Of a stretch of DNA of 64,000 nucleotides, positions 40,367 to 51,512 are shown in pieces. The DNA is from Nitrosomonas halophila (lineage in GTDB: Bacteria; Pseudomonadota; Gammaproteobacteria; Burkholderiales; Nitrosomonadaceae): NCBI RefSeq assembly GCF_900107165.1, contig NZ_FNOY01000003.1, positions 43,005 to 107,004 on the forward strand. Direction: 5' to 3'. A model generated the notes under the pieces. It ran no database searches. It was given only the letters and a program-made list of their open reading frames with translations, and had not been told where the DNA came from. A program made the translations under genes and the position numbers. The stretch's first letter is position 1, and every line of letters starts with the position of its first letter.

Positions 40367-41728
40367 ATGCCATTTATCCCGCATACCGAAGAAGATATAG
40401 AAGCGATGCTTGCAAGCATCGGCGCCGAGTCAATCGATGAGTTGTTCGACGAGATTCCCGCTGATTTGAGAACCGGTACCTTGACCCGTGTGCCACCTGG
40501 CATGAGCGAGATGGAAATCACGCGCCTCATGTCCGAGCGCGCCCAGGAAGATGGGTTTTATCTCAACTTTATCGGCGCTGGCGCTTATGAGCACCATATT
40601 CCGGCGGCCGTCTGGCAAATCACCACCCGCGGTGAATATTATTCTTCGTATACCCCCTATCAGGCGGAAGCCAGCCAGGGCACGCTGCAACTGCTGTACG
40701 AATATCAGACCATGATGGCTTCGTTGACCGGTATGGATGTGTCCAATGCCAGCCTGTATGATGGTGCCTCTGCATTGGCCGAGGCGGCACTGATGGCTGT
40801 GCGCCAGCACAGGACCTCGAGACGGATACTGATTCCCCAAACGGTCCATCCGATTTATCGCAGCGTGGTGCGCGCCATTGTCAAAAACCAGGCGATCGAA
40901 GTCGTGGAGATTCCATACGATCAGGCATCCGGTCAGACCCTGCCCGAACAGTTGGATCAATACGGTCAGGAAGAATTTGCCGCATTGGTCATTCCCCAGC
41001 CAAATTTCTTTGGCGTACTGGAACAAGTCGATGCATTGACCGATTGGGCGCACAGCAAGCAATCGCTGGCAATCGCCGTTGTCAACCCGACTGCACTCGC
41101 CATGCTCACGCCACCGGGTGAATGGGGCAAACAGGGCGCGGATATTGCCGTTGGAGAAGGCCAGCCGCTGGGAATTCCGCTCTCCAGTGGCGGCCCTTAC
41201 TTCGGTTTCATGGCCTGCAAGCAGCAGCTTATCCGGCAAATGCCGGGGCGTATCATTGGACGCACCACCGATCTCAACAACCAGGAAGGCTTTGTACTGA
41301 CGCTGCAGGCGCGCGAACAGCATATCCGGCGTTCCAAGGCGACCTCCAATATCTGTACCAATCAGGGATTGATGGTGACCGCCGCCACTATTTACATGTC
41401 GTTGGTGGGGCCTGAAGGGCTTTACCGGATTGCTGCACAGTCGCATGAAAATACCTTGTCGTTGGTTGAAAAACTGGAAAAACTCCCGGGCGTGGAAAAA
41501 ACATTCAATGCGCCATTTTTCCATGAAGCAGTACTGTCGTTGCCTAAACCTGCTGCCCAGGTGCTCGACAGCATGAAAGCCCAGGGTGTATTGGGTGGCT
41601 TGCGCCTCGAAGAGCATTATCCCGAATTGGGTAATACCTTGTTGGTATGCGTGACAGAAACCAAAACGGCGGATGATCTGGATAAATATGTCGAATTGTT
41701 CGGGCAGGCATTGGCGACCAATGCCTAA
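40367..41728 (+). CDS. gcvPA: Glycine decarboxylase subunit 1 (P-protein alpha)
   Basis: The first half of the two-subunit P-protein, 453 residues. It begins [16 protein letters not shown]; the [20 protein letters not shown] segment is typical. It lacks the PLP lysine, which lies in subunit 2. A 126-base gap separates it from gcvH. Confidence 0.97.
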   Translation: MPFIPHTEEDIEAMLASIGAESIDELFDEIPADLRTGTLTRVPPGMSEMEITRLMSERAQEDGFYLNFIGAGAYEHHIPAAVWQITTRGEYYSSYTPYQAEASQGTLQLLYEYQTMMASLTGMDVSNASLYDGASALAEAALMAVRQHRTSRRILIPQTVHPIYRSVVRAIVKNQAIEVVEIPYDQASGQTLPEQLDQYGQEEFAALVIPQPNFFGVLEQVDALTDWAHSKQSLAIAVVNPTALAMLTPPGEWGKQGADIAVGEGQPLGIPLSSGGPYFGFMACKQQLIRQMPGRIIGRTTDLNNQEGFVLTLQAREQHIRRSKATSNICTNQGLMVTAATIYMSLVGPEGLYRIAAQSHENTLSLVEKLEKLPGVEKTFNAPFFHEAVLSLPKPAAQVLDSMKAQGVLGGLRLEEHYPELGNTLLVCVTETKTADDLDKYVELFGQALATNA

Positions 41729-41785
41729 GGAACAGCGCAGGTCTGTTTACAGTAGCATTTAACTTATTCTGAGAGGACAAGAACC

Positions 41786-42280
41786 ATGGTTACTATGGGT
41801 GGAACACCAATTAAAATTGAAGGCACCTTTCCCAAAACAGGTGAGCAAGCTCCGGCTTTCTCACTCGTCAATAGAGATCTGAAGGACGTGACACTGACTG
41901 ATTTCGCCGGCAAGAAGAAAGTGCTCAATATCGTGCCGAGTCTCGATACCCCGGTTTGCGCACTGTCGACGCGTAAATTCAATCAGCGCGCGAGTGAAAT
42001 GGACAATACCGTGGTGCTGATCATTGCCGCGGATCTGCCGTTTGCCATGAGCCGCTTCTGCGACCAGGAAGGGCTGGATAAGGTCATTCCGTTGTCTACC
42101 ATGCGTGGCGCGCAATTCATGCGTGACTATGGCGTGGCCATCGCTGACGGGCCTTTTGCCGGCATTACCGCGCGCGCGGTAATCGTACTGGATGAAAACG
42201 ACAAGATCATTCACGCCGAGCTGGTACCGGAAATCAAGGATGAACCCAACTACGATGCGGCCTTGGCTGCTTTGAACTGA
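41786..42280 (+). CDS. tpx: Thiol peroxidase (2-Cys peroxiredoxin)
   Basis: The protein reduces hydrogen and alkyl peroxides using thioredoxin. The 164-residue protein has the peroxidatic cysteine C58 in [16 protein letters not shown] and the resolving cysteine C92 in [11 protein letters not shown]. It sits between the two halves of the glycine decarboxylase, in the same direction with gaps of 57 and 21 bases, so it is probably co-transcribed under the glycine riboswitch. Its place there is unusual. Confidence 0.96.
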   Translation: MVTMGGTPIKIEGTFPKTGEQAPAFSLVNRDLKDVTLTDFAGKKKVLNIVPSLDTPVCALSTRKFNQRASEMDNTVVLIIAADLPFAMSRFCDQEGLDKVIPLSTMRGAQFMRDYGVAIADGPFAGITARAVIVLDENDKIIHAELVPEIKDEPNYDAALAALN

Positions 42281-42301
42281 TTTTGCCAGACTAAACAAAA
42301 C

Positions 42302-43747
42302 ATGCTGATATTTGAACACGCCCGCAAGGGCCGGTTGAATTACTCACAGGCACCTGCAAAACGGGCCGTCAAGCGCAATATTCCCGAAAATTTGTTGCGC
42401 AAATCGGCGCCGTTGTTGCCCGAAGTTTCCGAAATGGATACGGTGCGCTACTACACCCGGCTATCGCAGAAAAACTTTTCCATCGATACCGAGTTTTACC
42501 CGCTTGGTTCCTGCACCATGAAATACAATCCGCGCGCCTGCAACGCACTGGCAATGCTGCCGCAGTTTCTGGCGCGGCATCCGCTGGCGCCGGAAGACAC
42601 CGGCCAGGGATTTCTGGCCTGCATGTATGAATTGCAGGAAATCCTCAAGGATGTCACCGGGATGGAAGCTGTCAGCCTGACTTCGATGGCCGGTGCCCAG
42701 GGTGAGCTGATCGGGGTCACGATGATTCGTGCCTATCACGAGGCGCGTGGCGATGCCGAGCGTACCGAGATCATCGTGCCGGATGCCGCGCATGGCACCA
42801 ACCCTGCAACAGCCGTCATGTGTGGCTACAAGGTTGTCGAAATTCCGACCGATAAGGAAGGCGATGTCGATATGGCTGCGCTCAAGGCGGCAGTAGGCCC
42901 CAAGACAGCTGGCCTGATGTTGACCAATCCTTCCACGCTGGGCGTGTTCGAGAAAAAAGTATCGGAAATGAGCCGGATCGTGCATGAAGCGGGCGGACTG
43001 CTGTACTATGACGGCGCCAATCTGAATGCCGTTCTGGGTAAAGTCAAACCCGGCGACATGGGCTTCGACGTCATTCATATGAATCTGCATAAAACCTTCT
43101 CGACCCCTCACGGTGGCGGGGGGCCAGGTGCTGCCCCGGTGGGTGTGGCCAAGCGTTTGTTGCCTTATTTGCCCGTGCCTATCGTGGCCTATGAGAATGG
43201 CGTTTACCGCTGGTTGACGGAGAAAGACCGGCCGCAAACCATCGGCCGTTTGTCGGCGCATATGGGCAATGCTGGGGTTCTGTTGCGTGCCTATATCTAT
43301 GTCAGGCTGTTGGGTTCAGAGGGCATGCACCGTATTTCAGAATTTGCGACACTGAATGCGAACTATCTCATGGCCGAGTTGCGCAAGGCCGGTTTTGAAA
43401 TTGCCTACCCGACCCGTCGCGCCAGTCATGAATTCATCGTGACCATGAAGGAAATCAAGGAAAGAACAGGAGTGACCGCCATGAATCTTGCCAAGCGTCT
43501 GCTTGACAAGGGCTTCCATGCACCGACCACCTATTTCCCGATCCTGGTGCCAGAATGCCTGTTGATCGAGCCGGCTGAAACCGAATCCAAGGAAACGATC
43601 GACAGCTTTGTGGTCGCCATGGAGGAAATCCTGGCTGAAATCGAGACCCAGCCGGATATGGTCAAATCAGCGCCGCATCAAATGCCATTGCGTAAGCTGG
43701 ATGACGTCAAGGCTGCCCGCGAGCTCGATATCGTCTGGAAACCCTAA
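42302..43747 (+). CDS. gcvPB: Glycine decarboxylase subunit 2 (P-protein beta)
   Basis: The PLP-carrying half, 481 residues. The PLP lysine is K264 in [17 protein letters not shown]. It releases CO2 from glycine and loads the remainder on GcvH. It is the last gene of the operon, followed by a fold-back repeat. The lipoamide dehydrogenase (L) gene is not in the window. Confidence 0.97.
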   Translation: MLIFEHARKGRLNYSQAPAKRAVKRNIPENLLRKSAPLLPEVSEMDTVRYYTRLSQKNFSIDTEFYPLGSCTMKYNPRACNALAMLPQFLARHPLAPEDTGQGFLACMYELQEILKDVTGMEAVSLTSMAGAQGELIGVTMIRAYHEARGDAERTEIIVPDAAHGTNPATAVMCGYKVVEIPTDKEGDVDMAALKAAVGPKTAGLMLTNPSTLGVFEKKVSEMSRIVHEAGGLLYYDGANLNAVLGKVKPGDMGFDVIHMNLHKTFSTPHGGGGPGAAPVGVAKRLLPYLPVPIVAYENGVYRWLTEKDRPQTIGRLSAHMGNAGVLLRAYIYVRLLGSEGMHRISEFATLNANYLMAELRKAGFEIAYPTRRASHEFIVTMKEIKERTGVTAMNLAKRLLDKGFHAPTTYFPILVPECLLIEPAETESKETIDSFVVAMEEILAEIETQPDMVKSAPHQMPLRKLDDVKAARELDIVWKP

Positions 43748-43765
43748 GGAGCCGTGAAGGAATAA

Positions 43766-43884
43766 GTGTGACAATTGGGCGCGTCTGGCGGGATGCAATG
43801 CAAGGCGAGAGGAGGAGTCATAGCAAGGCTATGGCGACGACGAGTAACGCCGCAGTGCGCGCGCCAGATGTGATCCAAGTGTTA
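43766..43884. repeat. Imperfect fold-back repeat after gcvPB
   Basis: The interval holds a long imperfect palindrome centred on CATAGCAAGGCTATG (43819-43833), with outer parts such as TCTGGCG and CGCCAGA pairing. It contains no gene. It may serve as a terminator of the gcv operon, and its sequence looks like a dispersed repeat, but no second copy is in this window. Confidence 0.55.
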
Positions 43885-43947
43885 CAGTTATTTATGAACG
43901 ACTCCTAAAAGCCACTGCGTCCATTATCATTCACATTCTGTATTGTT

Positions 43948-44886
43948 ATGCAAACACTTATCTGCGGCTCGATCGCCTATGACACCATCATGGTGTTTGA
44001 GGACCATTTCAAACGCCACATTCTGCCGGATAAAATCCATGTGCTGAATGTTGCCTTCCTGGTGCCGGAAATGCGCCGGGAGTTTGGTGGATGTGCTGCA
44101 AATATTGCTTATAACCTGCAGATGCTCGAAGGCCAGCCGCTCATCATGGCGACCGTCGGGGATGATTTCCAGCCCTATGCCTATCGTTTGGAGAAGCTGG
44201 GGCTGACGCAGACGCATGTGCGCCAGGTCAAGGATACTTTCACTGCCCAGGCTTTTATTACCACCGATCTGGACGATAACCAGATCACTGCTTTCCATCC
44301 GGGCGCGATGAATTTTTCTCATCAGAATAGCGTTAGGGATACCCATAATGTTGCGCTTGGCATTATCGCGCCGGATGGCCGCGAGGGCATGCTCGCCCAT
44401 GCGCGCGAATTTCATGAAGCCGGCATCCCGTTCATGTTCGATCCCGGACAGGGGCTGCCGATGTTCAACCAGGAGGAATTGCTCGATTTCATCGACAAGG
44501 CCGACTACATCGCGGTCAACGATTATGAGTCGCAGCTGTTGCAATCGCGTACGGGCTATAGCGTGGAAGCGCTTGCCGCTCAAGTCAAGGCATTCATTGA
44601 AACCAAGGGCGCAGAGGGTTCGGTGATCTATGCAGATGGCAACCGTTATGAGATACCGGCCGTCAAGCCCCGCCAGATCGTTGATCCGACCGGCTGCGGC
44701 GATGCTTACCGGGCCGGCCTGTTATATGGGATTGCCCAGAACCTGGATTGGCAAACGACAGGGCGGCTTGCATCCCTCATGGGCGCATTGAAGATCGCCC
44801 ACCGCGGCGGGCAGAATCATCGTTACGAACGCGACCAAATCGACCAGCTCTACTTCGAGGCGTTTGATACCCATATTTTCTGGTAA
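43948..44886 (+). CDS. PfkB family carbohydrate/nucleoside kinase
   Basis: The protein has 312 residues with the ribokinase fold. GGCAANIAYNLQMLEGQP near residue 50 is the substrate-side motif, and DPTGCGDAYRAGLLYG near residue 247 is the anion hole with the catalytic Asp. The sequence looks closer to adenosine- or sugar-kinase-like members than to fructose kinases, but the substrate cannot be told. It stands 201 bases after the gcv operon. Confidence 0.9.
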   Translation: MQTLICGSIAYDTIMVFEDHFKRHILPDKIHVLNVAFLVPEMRREFGGCAANIAYNLQMLEGQPLIMATVGDDFQPYAYRLEKLGLTQTHVRQVKDTFTAQAFITTDLDDNQITAFHPGAMNFSHQNSVRDTHNVALGIIAPDGREGMLAHAREFHEAGIPFMFDPGQGLPMFNQEELLDFIDKADYIAVNDYESQLLQSRTGYSVEALAAQVKAFIETKGAEGSVIYADGNRYEIPAVKPRQIVDPTGCGDAYRAGLLYGIAQNLDWQTTGRLASLMGALKIAHRGGQNHRYERDQIDQLYFEAFDTHIFW

Positions 44887-44948
44887 TCATATGGATTCAG
44901 GCCGGATAAGCCGCATTTATCCGGTACCGGTATGAGGCACCGTTTTCC

Positions 44949-45752
44949 ATGTCCGCTGCCCGCGTCAGCACATTGACCAAGAGCATCCGGCTGATCAGGC
45001 TGTTGATGCATTTTGTATCCGGATTGCTGCAGGCGCTGCTTTATCCATACTTCAGCCGCACCATCCAGAAGCGTATGGCACGCCGCTGGGCCCGCGGCTT
45101 TCTGCATATCCTGAACATTGAGTTGCGAACCGGTAATGTTCCGCCTTGCGACCAGCATAAGGGCGTGATGCTGGTCGCCAATCACATTTCATGGCTCGAT
45201 ATTCTGGTGATTCTGGCCACTTTTCCTGTCCGTTTTGTTGCCAAGGCGGAAATCCGCAGCTGGCCATTGCTGGGATGGCTGAGCAAGCGCGCCGGCACAT
45301 TGTTTATCGAGCGCGAAAAACGGAGTGACACACTGCGGACCAATCGCACGATCGGCGAGCTGCTGATAAAAGGGGATTCGGTTGTGGTGTTTCCGGAAGG
45401 GATGACGAGCGATGGTGGCGTGCTGCACCATTTTCATGCGTCCCTGCTACAACCCGCCGTGGCTGCGCACACCCTGCTGTATCCGGCGGCGATCCGCTAT
45501 CGTGATCCCGATGGTGAGCGTAATACCGGCGTAGCGTATGTCGAAATATCGATCGTGCAGTCTTTACTGCGCATACTCGATCAACCTCAAGTCGAAGCAG
45601 CATTGATTTTTGGGCCGGCAATCGTCTGCGCCAGCAGGAATCGGCGCGAGCTGGCGCGCCTGGCAGAGCATACGATAGCAGAAGAGCTCTCAATCGAGAT
45701 CAGGCGCATGGCAGATGAAACAGCTTCCGGTCTTCCAGCCGGACAGCCGTAA
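44949..45752 (+). CDS. plsC: 1-acyl-sn-glycerol-3-phosphate acyltransferase
   Basis: The enzyme makes phosphatidic acid from lysophosphatidic acid. The 267-residue protein has an N-terminal membrane-associated region (about 15-45), the catalytic motif NHISWLD (HX4D) and FPEGMTSDGG as the glycerol-phosphate motif. Its last 53 bases overlap apaH on the opposite strand. The extra C-terminal tail (ADETASGLPAGQP) is not conserved. Confidence 0.92.
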   Translation: MSAARVSTLTKSIRLIRLLMHFVSGLLQALLYPYFSRTIQKRMARRWARGFLHILNIELRTGNVPPCDQHKGVMLVANHISWLDILVILATFPVRFVAKAEIRSWPLLGWLSKRAGTLFIEREKRSDTLRTNRTIGELLIKGDSVVVFPEGMTSDGGVLHHFHASLLQPAVAAHTLLYPAAIRYRDPDGERNTGVAYVEISIVQSLLRILDQPQVEAALIFGPAIVCASRNRRELARLAEHTIAEELSIEIRRMADETASGLPAGQP

Positions 45753-46500
45753 GGCAGCCGCCCCACAAGCATCCCGTATCCAGCGCAATCAGATTGCGCT
45801 GGATGTGCAATCCCAATGCCGACCAGTGTCCGAAAACAATAGTCGCGTCCCTGCTGGCGCGCCCGGGTGCATCAAACCAGGGTATCAAACCGGCGGGAAT
45901 CGTTGCCGGATCGCCTTTGTAGGAGAAATTCATTTTTCCTGCAGGCGAACAGACCCGCAGGCGCGTCATGGCGTTGACGATTACCCGCCAGCGCGCATAC
46001 CCTTGTAACGCATTCTGCCAATCATCGGGCTGATTGCCATACATTTCCTGGGCAAAATCGGGAAAGCGGTCTCCACCAATGACCGCCTCGACTTCCTGCG
46101 CCAGCCCCAAGGCTTGTTCGATGGTCCAGCAGGGAAGCAGACCGGCGTGAACTAGCGCGTATTCATCCTCGACATGAAACAACCGTTGCTGCCGCAGCCA
46201 GTCAAGCAATGCCTGCTTATCTGGGGCATCCAGAATCGGCTGCAAGGTATCACCCGGGCATTGCCGGGATGGCTCGAGCGCGACCTGCAGCAGATGGAGA
46301 TCGTGATTGCCGAGCACCGTGATGACCGCCTCGCCGAGCTGCATGAGCGTGCGCAGCAGTGGCAGGGAATCGGGCCCGCGATTGACGATATCGCCGACCA
46401 GCCACAGCTTGTCCCGGCTGGGATTGAAGCCGATCAGTTCGAGCAGTTGCTGGAACTGCCGATGGCAACCCTGTAGGTCGCCAATTGCAAAAGTCGCCAT
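45700..46500 (-). CDS. apaH: Bis(5'-nucleosyl)-tetraphosphatase, symmetrical
   Basis: The enzyme splits Ap4A to two ADP. The 266-residue phosphoesterase has GDLQGC (first metal motif), GDIVNRGPDS and GNHD, and a C-terminal ALDTGCLWGG typical of ApaH. The C-terminal end overlaps plsC tail-to-tail by 53 bases, which could allow antisense effects. dapB lies 16 bases upstream in the same direction. Confidence 0.96.
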   Translation of the reverse strand: MATFAIGDLQGCHRQFQQLLELIGFNPSRDKLWLVGDIVNRGPDSLPLLRTLMQLGEAVITVLGNHDLHLLQVALEPSRQCPGDTLQPILDAPDKQALLDWLRQQRLFHVEDEYALVHAGLLPCWTIEQALGLAQEVEAVIGGDRFPDFAQEMYGNQPDDWQNALQGYARWRVIVNAMTRLRVCSPAGKMNFSYKGDPATIPAGLIPWFDAPGRASRDATIVFGHWSALGLHIQRNLIALDTGCLWGGCLTAVRLEDRKLFHLPCA

Positions 46501-46516
46501 TGCAAACTAGCGCAAA

Positions 46517-47802
<1,286 letters not shown>

Positions 47803-48056
47803 ACCGAGTAAATATTTTCAAACCTGCCAGGATGATGAGGAGCCTGCGCGAAGCCAGGAAAGCACTGACAAATCCTTGTATTGTCAGTCAGCGGTTTCTT
47901 GAAATGACAGACCGAGCCGAATATCAACGAAAGTGATTTCACTGTATCAGTGATAAAGTATGCTTCCCGAGAATCAACAGGCAAACATGTTAACCATCGG
48001 ATTCTCTTCAGCTTCCACTATATGATACAGCAAATATTTTTTGGAAAGATTAAACC

Positions 48057-48500
48057 ATGACCAAGTCAGATAATTTAAAGGGCATCGATCTCAAAACGAT
48101 GGGGCTCAAAACCACCTTGCCGCGTTTGAAGATCCTGAATTTATTTGAAAATAGCGCTGTGCGCCATTTGTCTGCCGAAGATATCTATAAGGAGCTGTTG
48201 AGCGAGGGAGAAGACATCGGCCTGGCAACGGTTTATCGGGTCCTGACCCAATTTGAACAGGCGGGGCTGCTGGAGCGCCACCATTTTGAAAGCGGCAAAG
48301 CAGTTTTCGAGCTGGCCAGCGAGACGCATCACGACCATCTGGTCTGCCTGCAATGCGGCCGGGTCGAAGAATTCTACGATGCCGAAATCGAGAAACGCCA
48401 GTCCAAAATTGCCAAGGAACGAGGCTTTACCTTGCAGGCCCACTCCTTGTCATTGTATGCCGATTGCATCAAGGAGAACTGCCCGCATCGCGGCAAGTAG
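48057..48500 (+). CDS. fur: Ferric uptake regulator
   Basis: An Fe2+-dependent repressor of 147 residues. The N-terminal winged helix includes [26 protein letters not shown]. The metal and dimer domain has HHDHLVC, CLQCG and a C-terminal cysteine pair ([12 protein letters not shown]) that forms the structural zinc site. It should control iron uptake genes elsewhere. Confidence 0.96.
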   Translation: MTKSDNLKGIDLKTMGLKTTLPRLKILNLFENSAVRHLSAEDIYKELLSEGEDIGLATVYRVLTQFEQAGLLERHHFESGKAVFELASETHHDHLVCLQCGRVEEFYDAEIEKRQSKIAKERGFTLQAHSLSLYADCIKENCPHRGK

Positions 48501-48705
48501 TGATGGCCCAGTCCTGCGGCATATGGATGTATGCGGTCCGGAATAAACCTGTGCCAGTTTCATGGCACGCAAGCACACCTTGCACACTGGATGGTTTCTT
48601 GCCCGTTGGCGTTCACCATGACTGTGGTGATCGTGATATCTGAAAGATTGCTGAAAATGATTGCCGGGTATATTCCACAGTGATTCACGCAATGGGACGT
48701 TAGCC

Positions 48706-49857
48706 TTGAAAATCCTGCACGCCAGTCGCGAAATCCGGGCCGACTCCCGCTATGGCATGGGGCGAGTGAACGCCTCGCTGCTCAAAGGCCTGCACCAGAT
48801 TGGTATCCATTCGGATTATATCTGCGCCAGTGATATGGATGCAGCATCGCTGGCCCAGGTTGCTTACTGGCACAAACAACTGGCCAGGCTGTGTCCGGCC
48901 GATATGCAACCGGTCGTGCATGTCCTGGTATCGGCTTGGCAGACAGGCCGCATGGCCGCTCGCCAGGCTATCGACCAGGCCTATACCCACCTGCATTGTC
49001 ACGACGCGGTTGTGGCTGCCGGCGCCTCCCGTGAGCTGGCAGGGCAGCGGATTGCATGGGGTATCAGCGAGCATGGCTTCAGTTGTGTCGCGCAGTCACT
49101 GCACGCGTATATACAACCGCTGCCGCGCTGGTTGCGATGGCTTTTGTGGCAGTGGGAGCGCCGCGTTACCCAGGCTGCAAACTGGGTCGTGTGCCCGACC
49201 GCAAGCGGACGCACCAATCTTGCCAGCGAGCTGAAACTGCCGATTGACGCTCGTTGGCACGCGATCCCGCATGCGCGGCCCGATCTCAACTTGCCGGAAA
49301 AACCAAGCGCGCGCCGGCTGCTGGGTTGGAACCCACAATCGCGTTATTTGCTGGCCGTTGGCCAATTGATCCCGCTCAAGCGTTTTGAACTGATGATCGA
49401 CGCCATGGCCGCACTGCCTGCGAACTGGCGCCTGGTATTGCTGGGCGATGGCGATGCAGCGCCCTATCTGGCGCGTGCCGAACGGCTCGGTATTGCCCCG
49501 CCCATCATCACTGTCACCGACGATGTCGGCCCTTATCTGGCCGCGGCCGATGCGTTCGTCAGCGCCTCGCAGACCGAATCATTCGGCATGGCCATTTTGG
49601 AAGCGATGACAGCTGGCCTGCCCATCGTCTGTACCCATGTCGGCGGCGTGAGCGATGTGGTAGGGGAGGCCGCCGAACTGGCAGCAGCCGATGGCAGCGA
49701 CCTTGCGCAACGGCTCAGCGCTGTTCTGGCTGATCCTGCTCACTGCGCTACCCTGGCTGCCAAAAGCCGGGCTCGGGCAGACCAATGGCCAGACCGGAAA
49801 GCCGTGGCACGCGAATACCACGCCATGTATGCGGCAGCAGGCGAGAACAAACGATAG
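48706..49857 (+). CDS. Glycosyltransferase, GT4-like
   Basis: The protein has 383 residues. It begins KILHASREIRADSRYGMGRVNASL and has the GT-B C-terminal half with ESFGMAILEAMTAGLPIVCTHVGG, the donor-binding motif of family GT4. The start is taken as TTG 48706 with GGGA upstream; the frame continues 15 codons back, but the family begins here. It probably builds a surface polysaccharide. No glycan genes adjoin it, so the sugar is unknown. Confidence 0.85.
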   Translation: MKILHASREIRADSRYGMGRVNASLLKGLHQIGIHSDYICASDMDAASLAQVAYWHKQLARLCPADMQPVVHVLVSAWQTGRMAARQAIDQAYTHLHCHDAVVAAGASRELAGQRIAWGISEHGFSCVAQSLHAYIQPLPRWLRWLLWQWERRVTQAANWVVCPTASGRTNLASELKLPIDARWHAIPHARPDLNLPEKPSARRLLGWNPQSRYLLAVGQLIPLKRFELMIDAMAALPANWRLVLLGDGDAAPYLARAERLGIAPPIITVTDDVGPYLAAADAFVSASQTESFGMAILEAMTAGLPIVCTHVGGVSDVVGEAAELAAADGSDLAQRLSAVLADPAHCATLAAKSRARADQWPDRKAVAREYHAMYAAAGENKR

Positions 49858-49936
49858 AATCCGGGACAATCCGAGTATGGAATACCCAGGATTTAATGTC
49901 ATGATAAAAGCAAAATCATATTAGAGGTAGCTCTCG

Positions 49937-50055
49937 GAAGCTGTTTGGAAATATCTGCATCATGCCAACTCCGTCAACATCATGACCATTTTATCGAGAT
50001 AGGGTTGCCGAAAAGCATCTGGATGGCCACGGCTCGTTGTTCATTAACGAGCCCT
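49937..50055 (+). mobile_element. Truncated IS5-like remnant
   Basis: It begins with GAAGCTGTTTGGAAAT, the same end as the element at 24273, and shares CCGAAAAGCATCTGGATGGC with it. It ends in TTCATTAACGAGCCCT (50040-50055). No complete transposase remains. Confidence 0.6.
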
Positions 50056-50073
50056 TGGCGTTTGCAAAAGGCA

Positions 50074-50095
50074 AAGTGATAGAATAGTATCACTT
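50074..50095. promoter_or_regulatory. Palindromic operator in front of the antitoxin gene
   Basis: AAGTGATA and TATCACTT form perfect 8-base arms with a 6-base spacer, two bases before the antitoxin ATG. Phd/YefM antitoxins repress their own operon through such palindromes, so this is the likely operator. Confidence 0.7.
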
Positions 50096-50097
50096 CT

Positions 50098-50355
50098 ATG
50101 AAAACCGAACTTGTAACCACCTTGAAGCGTCAGGCTACCAGGATTCTTACTGATTTGCATGAATCCAAAGAGCCTGTTCTCATTACCGAGCATGGACAGC
50201 CGTCCGCCTATCTCATTGATTATGAAGACTTCGAGTGCGTGAAGAATAGAATGAAAATACTGGAGGGCATAGCAAGAGGTGAAAAGGCGGTTTTTGAAGG
50301 GCGGACATACTCTGAATCGGAGGCAGAACAGGAATTGAGCAAATGGCTCAAATAA
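50098..50355 (+). CDS. Phd/YefM family antitoxin
   Basis: An antitoxin of 85 residues. The N-terminal DNA-binding part (LKRQATRILTDLHESKEPVLITEHGQPSAYLIDYED) is typical of the Phd/YefM fold. The C-terminal tail would wrap the toxin. Its last 13 bases overlap the toxin gene. A palindrome directly upstream (50074-50095) is the probable autoregulatory operator. Confidence 0.92.
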   Translation: MKTELVTTLKRQATRILTDLHESKEPVLITEHGQPSAYLIDYEDFECVKNRMKILEGIARGEKAVFEGRTYSESEAEQELSKWLK

Positions 50356-50647
50356 AGTGGACTGAGCCGGCGCTAAACGATGTCGATGAGGTTGCTGAGT
50401 ATATCGCTTTGGAAAAGCCATGCGCTGCACAGAAATTAGTTAAAGAAATTTTCAAAAAAACCAAACTCCTCAAAAAATTTCCAAAATCTGGCCGGCACCC
50501 GCCTGAACCGCAGGACACTAACTATCGCGAAATAATAGTGGATCCTTGCAGGATATTTTATCGTGTAGAGAAAAATATTACATCCCCCATGTAATGCGCG
50601 ACGAGCGTGAATTACGTAAATTCCTATTGGAAAATACAGGCAACTAA
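50343..50647 (+). pseudogene. ParE/RelE family toxin with a frameshift near its C-terminus
   Basis: The frame from ATG 50343 gives 83 residues (AQIKWTEPALNDVDEVAEYIA, then REIIVDPCRIFYRVEKN) and stops at 50594. In the -1 frame from 50576 the sequence continues HVMRDERELRKFLLENTGN to a stop at 50647, which is what an intact ParE C-terminus looks like. One A lost from the AAAAA run at 50571-50575 would explain it. The conserved RIFYRV strand is kept, but the final strand and helix are lost. A sequencing error or programmed slippage are alternatives. Confidence 0.8.
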
Positions 50648-50805
50648 TGGTCACAACGGTCACTGGGTCTGAGTGAAATAAATATTCACTAGTACTCCGC
50701 GGATAACTATATCGCAAGATCATCGCAGCTGTATCCGATTGGAGTTCTTCAGCACATTCTTGTTTGGAACAACGTAACAGGCACGCATGATTCTGAACCT
50801 GACAA

Positions 50806-51345
50806 ATGATTGAGATATTGTTGTTGGCATTTGCATTGAGCATGGATGCATTTGCGGTATCGATTGGCCTGGGATCGAAACAGAAAACGGCTCCCTTTGC
50901 ATTGGCACTCAAAGCGGGGGTGTATTTCGGTATCTTTCAGGCGCTGATGCCGTTGATCGGCTATCTTGGAGGACAGGGCGCGACAGGCTTGATTGAGAAT
51001 TATGCGCATTGGGTGGCGTTTTTGCTGCTGACGCTGATCGGTGGCAAGATGATTTATGAATCCTTTGCCGAGGGCATAGAGGAAGATATCACCCAGATCA
51101 CGCACCGGGTGATGCTGATGCTCGCCATTGCCACAAGCATGGACGCGATGGCGGCAGGTTTTACTTTAACGTTGCTCGATATCAATCCGTTTGTGGCCTG
51201 CATGATCATTGGCGCTGCCACGTTTGGTTTTAGTTGGCTGGGTGTGTTTATCGGTAGAAAAAGCGGTACATGGCTGGAGAGCAAAGCCGAATTATTCGGC
51301 GGCGTCATACTGGTATTGATCGGCCTGAGAATGCTTTTGCCATAA
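50806..51345 (+). CDS. mntP: Manganese efflux pump MntP
   Basis: A six-helix membrane protein of 179 residues. The conserved aspartates are in [13 protein letters not shown] (first helix) and [10 protein letters not shown] (fourth helix), the metal pathway of the family. It exports Mn2+. No Mn riboswitch (yybP-ykoY) was seen in the 158 bases upstream. A hairpin follows it. Confidence 0.93.
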   Translation: MIEILLLAFALSMDAFAVSIGLGSKQKTAPFALALKAGVYFGIFQALMPLIGYLGGQGATGLIENYAHWVAFLLLTLIGGKMIYESFAEGIEEDITQITHRVMLMLAIATSMDAMAAGFTLTLLDINPFVACMIIGAATFGFSWLGVFIGRKSGTWLESKAELFGGVILVLIGLRMLLP

Positions 51346-51361
51346 TTGCTGTGATGTGCCG

Positions 51362-51417
51362 ATCATGTCACCCTAAACGTACGGGGCATGAGCGCCATGC
51401 GTTTAGGGTGACATGAT
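51362..51417. terminator. Perfect 18-base hairpin after mntP
   Basis: ATCATGTCACCCTAAACG and its exact complement enclose a 20-base loop that itself holds a small GGCATG/CATG pairing. It lies between mntP and the convergent ycaC gene. There is no T-run, so either a bidirectional terminator or a small dispersed palindrome. Confidence 0.6.
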
Positions 51418-51512
51418 GCCTTGGGCGCCAAGAATTAATAACTTGAACAATCTTGCCGTGCTGCCGGGCGCGCTGCCGCCTTGCCAGTCGCTTGTTCGGT
51501 CGGCAGTTTTGG

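Noticed and set aside
40430..41617. 395-codon open frame opposite gcvPA
   Set aside because: It is a shadow of a strongly conserved gene, with His/Gln/Arg-rich composition typical of antisense frames.
47803..48056. Fur box in the bamE-fur intergenic region
   Set aside because: AT-rich stretches are present but no convincing 19-base Fur palindrome was found.
50648..50805. Possible manganese riboswitch before mntP
   Set aside because: None of the conserved yybP-ykoY sequence blocks could be found.
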